64,000 bases of DNA from an uncultured Lachnospiraceae bacterium (GTDB lineage Bacteria; Bacillota; Clostridia; Lachnospirales; Lachnospiraceae). Shown here piece by piece: positions 59,224-64,000 of this stretch (the stretch's first letter is position 1; each line of letters begins with the position of its first letter). Below the pieces are notes generated by a model. The model ran no database searches, had not been told where the DNA came from, and worked only from the letters and a program-made list of their open reading frames with translations. Both the position numbers and the translations under genes were made by a program. The stretch lies in NCBI GenBank assembly GCA_910585965.1, contig CAJUHH010000013.1, positions 1 through 64,000 of the forward strand, read 5' to 3'.

Positions 59224-60303
59224 ATGTATTTAAAAAAAGTAATAAAAGTGTCTGCTATTTTCATGTTTTGCGTATATCTTATGGGCTGTGCCGGCAGCTT
59301 TGGCTATCGAAGCGAAATGCCGGTGGAAGAGGCTGCGAGCGAAAGGATTACGGTAGGTTTTTCCCAGCTCGGGGCTGAATCGGACTGGAGAAGCGAAAAT
59401 ACGGAATCCATGAAGGGGACATTTACGGAAGAAAACGGTTATACATTGATTTTTGAGGACGGGCAGCAGAAACAGGCGAACCAGATCAGGGCAATCCGCA
59501 TGTTTATCCAGCAGGAGGTCGATTACATCGTTCTTGCGCCGGTGATGGAGACAGGCTGGGAGACGGTTCTCCAGGAGGCGAAGGATGCAGGGATTCCGGT
59601 AATCATCGTGGATCGGAAGGTGGATGTTTCGGATGATGGTTTATTTACATGCTGGATCGGCTCGGATTTTGAACTGGAAGGAAAAAAGGCGGCGGAGTGG
59701 CTGAACCAATATGCGAAAGCAAAGGGAATCGATCCTGCTGACATTCATGTGGTGAATATACAAGGGACAAAGGGTTCTTCCCCGCAGATCGGACGCACAA
59801 AGGGGCTGGCCGATGCCGCCCGGGTCAATGGATGGGATTTGCTGGCGGAGGTGCCGGGGGATTTTACCCGGGCAAAGGGAAAGGAAGTCATGGAATCCCT
59901 TCTGAAGCAGTATAAGAATATCAATGTGGTTTACTGTGAAAACGATAACGAGGCTTTCGGGGCAATCGAGGCGATCGAAGCATCGGGGAAAAAAGTCGGT
60001 TCGGATATTACCGGCGGAGAGATCATGGTAATATCTTTTGACGGCGTAAACAGAGAAGCGATCCAATATACGCTGGAGGGAAAGATCACATGCATCGCGG
60101 AGTGCAACCCGCTTCATGGCCCCCGCGTACGGGCAATGATTGAGGCATTGGAAGCGGGAGAGATACCAGAAAAATTTTCTTATGTGGATGAGGAGATTTT
60201 CAGCGCGGATGAGACGGTAGGCGTGCTGAAGATCGGAGAAACGAGCTATCGAGTAAAGATTTTGACGAAAGAAAACATAGAAGAAGATAAAAAAGAGGAA
60301 TGA
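59224..60303 (+). CDS. Second RbsB/YtfQ-like binding lipoprotein
   Basis: The ~359-residue protein has a hydrophobic signal and lipobox L-M-G-C (Cys near 21). Its type-1 binding fold is close to that of the protein at 54118: D-Y-I-V-L-A-P-V-M-E-T-G-W and V-I-I-V-D-R-K correspond. It lacks the long Ala/Glu/Pro tether. It follows the permeases and precedes transketolase. It may feed the same transporter with another sugar, or present ligand to the YesM kinase. ATG 59224 gives the best signal peptide; 59179 and 59197 are alternatives. Confidence 0.86.
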   Translation: MYLKKVIKVSAIFMFCVYLMGCAGSFGYRSEMPVEEAASERITVGFSQLGAESDWRSENTESMKGTFTEENGYTLIFEDGQQKQANQIRAIRMFIQQEVDYIVLAPVMETGWETVLQEAKDAGIPVIIVDRKVDVSDDGLFTCWIGSDFELEGKKAAEWLNQYAKAKGIDPADIHVVNIQGTKGSSPQIGRTKGLADAARVNGWDLLAEVPGDFTRAKGKEVMESLLKQYKNINVVYCENDNEAFGAIEAIEASGKKVGSDITGGEIMVISFDGVNREAIQYTLEGKITCIAECNPLHGPRVRAMIEALEAGEIPEKFSYVDEEIFSADETVGVLKIGETSYRVKILTKENIEEDKKEE

Positions 60304-60342
60304 CAAGGAAGCAGGCGTGACAGAAAGGAGAATGGTTGTAAA

Positions 60343-61170
60343 ATGACAAATCTGGAATTGCAAAAAAAGGCCAATGAAGTGCGGAAAGGAATCGTGACAG
60401 CGGTACATAGCGCGAAGGCAGGGCATCCGGGCGGTTCGCTGTCCGCAGCGGATATATTTACTTATCTGTATTTTGAAGAAATGAATATCGACCCGGAAAA
60501 TCCGAAAATGGAGGACAGGGATCGCTTTGTATTATCCAAGGGGCATACGGCTCCGGGATTATATGCCGCGTTGGCGAACCGGGGATATTTTCCGGTGGAA
60601 GACCTGAAAACATTGCGTAAGATCGGCTCTTATCTGCAGGGGCATCCCGATATGAAGCATATTCCGGGCGTGGATATGTCCAGCGGTTCTTTGGGCCAGG
60701 GGATCTCTGCGGCAGTCGGAATGGCTTTGAGCGCGAAAATGAGAGAAAAGGATTACCGTGTCTATACTCTTCTGGGAGACGGAGAGATTCAAGAAGGACA
60801 GGTATGGGAAGCGGCTATGTTTGCCGCGCATAGAAAGCTGGATAATCTTGTGGTAATCGTAGATAATAACGGTTTACAGATTGACGGCAGGATTGATGAC
60901 GTATGCTCTCCCTATCCGATCGATGAAAAATTCGCGGCGTTCCAGTTCCATGTAATCAATGTGGATGCCCACAATTTTGACGAATTGAGAAAAGCATTCC
61001 AGGAAGCCCGGGAAACAAAGGGAATGCCGACGGCGATCATTGCCCACAGCACGAAAGGAAAAGGAGTTTCTTTTATGGAGAACCAGGCTTCCTGGCATGG
61101 GACGGCTCCTAACGATGAACAGTATGCGGTGGCAATGGCGGATTTGGAAAGGATTGGTGAGAGTTTATGA
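60343..61170 (+). CDS. tktN: Transketolase, N-terminal subunit
   Basis: The 275-residue chain carries the thiamine-diphosphate pyrophosphate-binding half: A-G-H-P-G-G-S-L-S near residue 27, S-K-G-H near 66, and L-G-D-G-E-I-Q-E-G-Q-V-W-E near 146 with the metal-binding G-D-G. Together with the next gene it forms a complete two-chain transketolase, a common arrangement in Clostridia. It overlaps the C-terminal subunit gene by 4 nt (ATGA). AGAAAGGAG precedes the ATG. Confidence 0.95.
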   Translation: MTNLELQKKANEVRKGIVTAVHSAKAGHPGGSLSAADIFTYLYFEEMNIDPENPKMEDRDRFVLSKGHTAPGLYAALANRGYFPVEDLKTLRKIGSYLQGHPDMKHIPGVDMSSGSLGQGISAAVGMALSAKMREKDYRVYTLLGDGEIQEGQVWEAAMFAAHRKLDNLVVIVDNNGLQIDGRIDDVCSPYPIDEKFAAFQFHVINVDAHNFDELRKAFQEARETKGMPTAIIAHSTKGKGVSFMENQASWHGTAPNDEQYAVAMADLERIGESL

Positions 61171-62114
61171 GCGGAGAAATAAAGAAAATAGCGACAAGGG
61201 AAAGCTATGGGAATGCTCTTGTGGAGCTGGGCGCGGAATATCCGAATCTGGTAGTGCTGGACGCGGATCTGGCGGCGGCTACGAAGACGGGCGTATTTAA
61301 AAAGGCTTATCCGGAAAGGCATATCGACTGCGGCATTGCAGAATGCAATATGGTCGGCGTGGCAGCCGGACTGGCATCTACGGGGATGATTCCATTTGTC
61401 AGCTCCTTCGCTATGTTTGCGGCGGGAAGGGCTTTCGAACAGGTGAGGAATTCGGTGGGATATCCGCATTTGAACGTGAAGATCGGAGCGACCCACGCGG
61501 GCATTTCGGTCGGCGAGGACGGGGCTTCCCATCAGTGCAATGAGGATATCGCTTTGATGAGGACAATTCCCGGCATGGTCGTGATGTGTCCGGCGGACGA
61601 TGTGGAAGCGAAAGCGGCCGTGAGGGCGGCAGTAGAACACGATGGGCCGGTATATCTGCGCTTTGGACGTGCGGCATGCCCGGTTATTAATGACAAGCCG
61701 GATTACCATTTTGAAATAGGAAAGGGGCAGATTGTCAAAGAGGGGACGGATGTCACCATTGTTGCTACCGGGATCTGCGTAGGAAATGCCCTGGAAGCGG
61801 CGGAAAAGCTGGCGCAGGACGGGATCAACGCAGAGGTGGTTAATATTTGCACGATTAAGCCTTTGGATGAAGAACTGGTAATCGCGTCGGCGAAAAAAAC
61901 AGGGAAAGTTGTGACGGCAGAAGAACATTCGGTGATCGGAGGACTCGGGAGCGCGGTATGCGACGCCTTGTGCAAGGCGTATCCTGTGCCGGTCTGCAAG
62001 ATCGGCATGCAGGACGTATTCGGGGAGTCCGGTTCTGCGGCGGCGCTTATTGAGAAATACGGATTGGACGGCGCGGGGATTTATCAGACAGTAAAAGAAT
62101 TCGTAGGAAAGTGA
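61167..62114 (+). CDS. tktC: Transketolase, C-terminal subunit
   Basis: The 315-residue chain has the pyrimidine-binding domain (D-C-G-I-A-E-C-N-M-V-G-V-A-A-G, with the cofactor-activating Glu) and the C-terminal transketolase domain (E-E-H-S-V-I-G-G-L-G-S near residue 252). It exchanges two-carbon units between pentose and hexose phosphates. It is adjacent to rpe (12 nt gap), so the operon supplies pentose-phosphate steps for the imported sugar. Confidence 0.95.
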   Translation: MSGEIKKIATRESYGNALVELGAEYPNLVVLDADLAAATKTGVFKKAYPERHIDCGIAECNMVGVAAGLASTGMIPFVSSFAMFAAGRAFEQVRNSVGYPHLNVKIGATHAGISVGEDGASHQCNEDIALMRTIPGMVVMCPADDVEAKAAVRAAVEHDGPVYLRFGRAACPVINDKPDYHFEIGKGQIVKEGTDVTIVATGICVGNALEAAEKLAQDGINAEVVNICTIKPLDEELVIASAKKTGKVVTAEEHSVIGGLGSAVCDALCKAYPVPVCKIGMQDVFGESGSAAALIEKYGLDGAGIYQTVKEFVGK

Positions 62115-62126
62115 GATTAATAAAAA

Positions 62127-62789
62127 ATGTTGATATTGTCACCCTCTATTCTGGCGGCAGATTTTTCGGTTTTAGGAAAACAGATTAAGGAAGCGGAAGC
62201 GGCCGGGGCAAAGTATCTTCATATCGATGTGATGGACGGCTGCTTTGTTCCTTCCATCTCTTTTGGGATGCCGGTGATCCAGTCGATCCGCAAAATAACG
62301 GATATGGTATTCGATGTGCATCTTATGATCGGGAGGCCGGAGCGGTATGTGGAAGAATTCGCCGCCGCCGGGGCGGATATTATTACCTTTCACCTCGAGG
62401 CGACAGAAGATCCGGCGGCCTTGATCGATAAAATTCACAGCCTTCATTTGAAAGCGGGATTATCCTTGAAACCGGCGACTCCCATCAGGGCGATGGTTCC
62501 TTATGCGGATATGCTGGATATGCTGTTAGTCATGACGGTGGAACCAGGGTTCGGAGGGCAGGATTATATCCCGGAATCCACGGAAAGGATTGCAGAGGCG
62601 AGGAAGATTTTTGAAGCCAGGGGGCTGGCAAAAGATATCCAGGTGGACGGCGGCATCCGGGCGGATAATGTCCATGTAGCGCTGGAAGCCGGAGCTAATG
62701 TGATCGTGGCCGGAAGCGCGGTCTTCCGGGGAGATATTGGAAAGAATATAGAAAAAATGCAGAAAGCGTTTCAACGTTTTGAAAAATAA
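62127..62789 (+). CDS. rpe: Ribulose-phosphate 3-epimerase
   Basis: Interconverts D-ribulose-5-phosphate and D-xylulose-5-phosphate. The 220-residue TIM barrel has S-P-S-I-L-A-A-D-F, H-I-D-V-M-D-G-C-F-V-P near residue 32, D-V-H-L-M-I near 67, M-T-V-E-P-G-F-G-G-Q near 139 and V-D-G-G-I near 174, which include the metal and catalytic residues. Length is typical. It closes the transporter-transketolase operon. Confidence 0.97.
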   Translation: MLILSPSILAADFSVLGKQIKEAEAAGAKYLHIDVMDGCFVPSISFGMPVIQSIRKITDMVFDVHLMIGRPERYVEEFAAAGADIITFHLEATEDPAALIDKIHSLHLKAGLSLKPATPIRAMVPYADMLDMLLVMTVEPGFGGQDYIPESTERIAEARKIFEARGLAKDIQVDGGIRADNVHVALEAGANVIVAGSAVFRGDIGKNIEKMQKAFQRFEK

Positions 62790-62879
62790 TGATGAAAAGC
62801 ATGCAGGGCGGGAAAAGATAAATTCCCGCCTTGTATCTGCTATTTATATATTCATAGAAAAGAAAGGATGGGCGGGGGC

Positions 62880-63755
62880 ATGTATAAAAAATTGGACAGA
62901 AATGACAGATGCTGGTGCGGAAGCGGGAGGAAATATAAAGTCTGCCACGAAGCTTTTGATGAGAAGGTACTCCGATACCAGAGGGAAGGCCATATGATAC
63001 CGGACAGGGATATGCTGAAATCGAAAGAGCAGATCGAGGGAATCCGTGAAAGCAGCAAAATCAATATTGCGGTGCTGGATTATGTGGCAAGCCGTATCGT
63101 GGAAGGAATGGCTACAGAGGAGATTGACCGGATGGTTTATGAGGAAACGACCCGGCTGGGCGGTGTCCCGGCGCCGTTGCATTTCGACGGGTATCCGAAG
63201 AGCGTATGTACCTCTATAAACGAACAGGTCTGCCACGGAATTCCTGCAAAAGATGTGGTTTTAAAAAATGGAGATATTGTAAATGTAGATGTCTCGACGG
63301 CATATAAAGGATATTTTTCCGATTCTTCCAGGATGTTCTGCATCGGATCCGTGTCGGAAGAGGCGGCCCGGCTGGTGCGCGTGGCAAAGGAATGCATGGA
63401 AAAAGGGATTGAACAGGTAAAGCCATGGAATTTCCTGGGGGATATGGCGGAGGCCGTACACAGCCACGCCCTGGAAAACGGATGCAGCGTGGTAAGGGAT
63501 ATCGGCGGACATGGAATCGGGCTGGAGTTCCATGAGGAACCCTTCGTGAGCTATGTGACGAAAAAAGGCACGGAAATGCTGATGGTTCCTGGAATGGTAT
63601 TCACAATCGAGCCGATGGTGAACCTTGGTACCGACGAAATTTATATCGATGATGGAAACGGATGGACTGCCTATACAGAAGACGGGAAGCTGTCTGCCCA
63701 GTGGGAGGTGACAGTGCTGGTGACGGAAGACGGCCATGAGATTTTGACTTATTAA
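62880..63755 (+). CDS. map: Methionine aminopeptidase with N-terminal SEC-C motif
   Basis: Removes the initiator methionine from new proteins. The ~291-residue enzyme begins with a zinc-binding SEC-C motif (C-W-C-G-S-G-R-K-Y-K-V-C-H, about 11-23), then the type I MetAP domain: H-G-I-P near 120, the metal ligands D in N-V-D-V-S and D in Y-F-S-D-S, His in G-H-G-I-G, Glu in T-I-E-P-M and the final Glu in W-E-V-T-V. The SEC-C extension is found in a MetAP subgroup. ATG 62880 is chosen; 62868 is an alternative. Confidence 0.94.
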   Translation: MYKKLDRNDRCWCGSGRKYKVCHEAFDEKVLRYQREGHMIPDRDMLKSKEQIEGIRESSKINIAVLDYVASRIVEGMATEEIDRMVYEETTRLGGVPAPLHFDGYPKSVCTSINEQVCHGIPAKDVVLKNGDIVNVDVSTAYKGYFSDSSRMFCIGSVSEEAARLVRVAKECMEKGIEQVKPWNFLGDMAEAVHSHALENGCSVVRDIGGHGIGLEFHEEPFVSYVTKKGTEMLMVPGMVFTIEPMVNLGTDEIYIDDGNGWTAYTEDGKLSAQWEVTVLVTEDGHEILTY

Positions 63756-63800
63756 TCCGTCCCGGCGCAGACAGAAAGCGTTTCTGGCGAGCGCCCCATA

Positions 63801-63829
63801 TTGACACTCTGCCTTCTTTATGATAGGCT
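63801..63829 (+). promoter_or_regulatory. Promoter of metG
   Basis: TTGACA (63801-63806) and TAGGCT (63824-63829) are separated by 17 nt, about 41 nt before the metG ATG. Confidence 0.55.
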
Positions 63830-63870
63830 AAAAATCACGGATTATGATAAAAACGGAAGGAGAACGGGAA

Positions 63871-64000
63871 ATGGATAAAGGGAAATATTATATCACCACA
63901 GCGATCGCTTATACATCCGGGAAGCCGCATATCGGCAATATTTATGAGATTGTGCTGGCGGACAGCATTGCCAGGTTTAAGAGAAAAGACGGCTATGACG
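63871..64000 (+). CDS. metG: Methionyl-tRNA synthetase, N-terminal part (cut by window edge)
   Basis: The first 43 codons are inside the window. Y-Y-I-T-T-A-I-A-Y-T-S-G-K-P-H-I-G contains the class I synthetase H-I-G-N form of the HIGH signature, and the rest (A-D-S-I-A-R-F-K-R-K-D-G-Y-D) matches MetG. GGAAGGAGAACGGG precedes the ATG. Its substrate tRNA charging role pairs functionally with the upstream methionine aminopeptidase gene, though each appears to have its own transcript. Confidence 0.95.
   Translation, partial: MDKGKYYITTAIAYTSGKPHIGNIYEIVLADSIARFKRKDGYD

Noticed and set aside
1..64000. tRNA, rRNA and known riboswitches
   Set aside because: Reading the gaps between genes on both strands I saw no cloverleaf ending, rRNA-like segment or riboswitch core that I could support; a covariance-model search would be needed to exclude them.

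Overview
The window looks like a chromosomal segment of a spore-forming, anaerobic, plant- and milk-glycan-using member of the Clostridia, most likely Lachnospiraceae. This rests on the spore maturation genes spmA and spmB, meso-diaminopimelate dehydrogenase, LplB/YtcP-type permeases, YesM/YesN-type regulators, bacteriohemerythrins, purine-rich ribosome sites and medium GC content. I saw no tRNA, rRNA, prophage or intact insertion sequence. Family names come from motif recognition by eye; no database search was run.

Layout. 1-3000: the 3' end of spmA, a decayed mobile-element scar (a tyrosine-recombinase-like protein without catalytic residues, a broken rhuM) and a second, stop-containing copy of the spmA 3' end. 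3000-5000: asparaginase and a hemerythrin/CheX-like fusion. 5.1-13.5 kb: a complete type I-C CRISPR-Cas operon (cas3-cas5c-cas8c-cas7c-cas4-cas1-cas2, with a probable internal cas11c) followed by a leader and an array reduced to one repeat, one spacer and one degenerate repeat. 13.7-20.1 kb: mixed genes, including a hydrolase, a DUF1848 protein, a FliD-like protein with an internal duplication, MscS, a fructosamine-kinase-like protein and two exported proteins. 20.1-26.7 kb: a LacI-controlled beta-fructoside locus (two permeases, a binding lipoprotein, GH32). 27.2 kb: spmB, about 25 kb from spmA although the two are normally adjacent.

27.9-36.5 kb: a beta-galactoside locus made of a membrane-bound Cache/HAMP/AraC regulator, an ABC transporter and a two-subunit LacL/LacM beta-galactosidase. 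36.6-39.7 kb: a PF09818-type ABC-class ATPase, a second bacteriohemerythrin and a membrane-anchored Mrr-type nuclease domain. 39.8-43.6 kb: araA, an FGGY kinase and araD. 43.8-46.7 kb: an ECF sigma factor, preceded by an ECF-type promoter, in a tight operon with three proteins I do not recognise. 46.7-49.6 kb: a DUF885 peptidase-like protein and ddh. 49.8-62.8 kb: an AraR-type repressor overlapping a YesN/YesM two-component system, a ribose/galactofuranose-type ABC transporter, a second binding lipoprotein, a two-subunit transketolase and ribulose-phosphate epimerase. 62.9-64 kb: a SEC-C methionine aminopeptidase and the start of metG.

Together these give three sugar-uptake modules. The arabinose enzymes yield xylulose-5-phosphate, and the transketolase and Rpe encoded downstream of the second sugar transporter can move that into central metabolism. 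The best candidates for undescribed biology are the sigma-factor cluster at 43.8-46.7 kb and the duplicated FliD-like protein at 15.7 kb. The CRISPR locus is a known type in an unusual state, with a full machinery and a nearly empty array.
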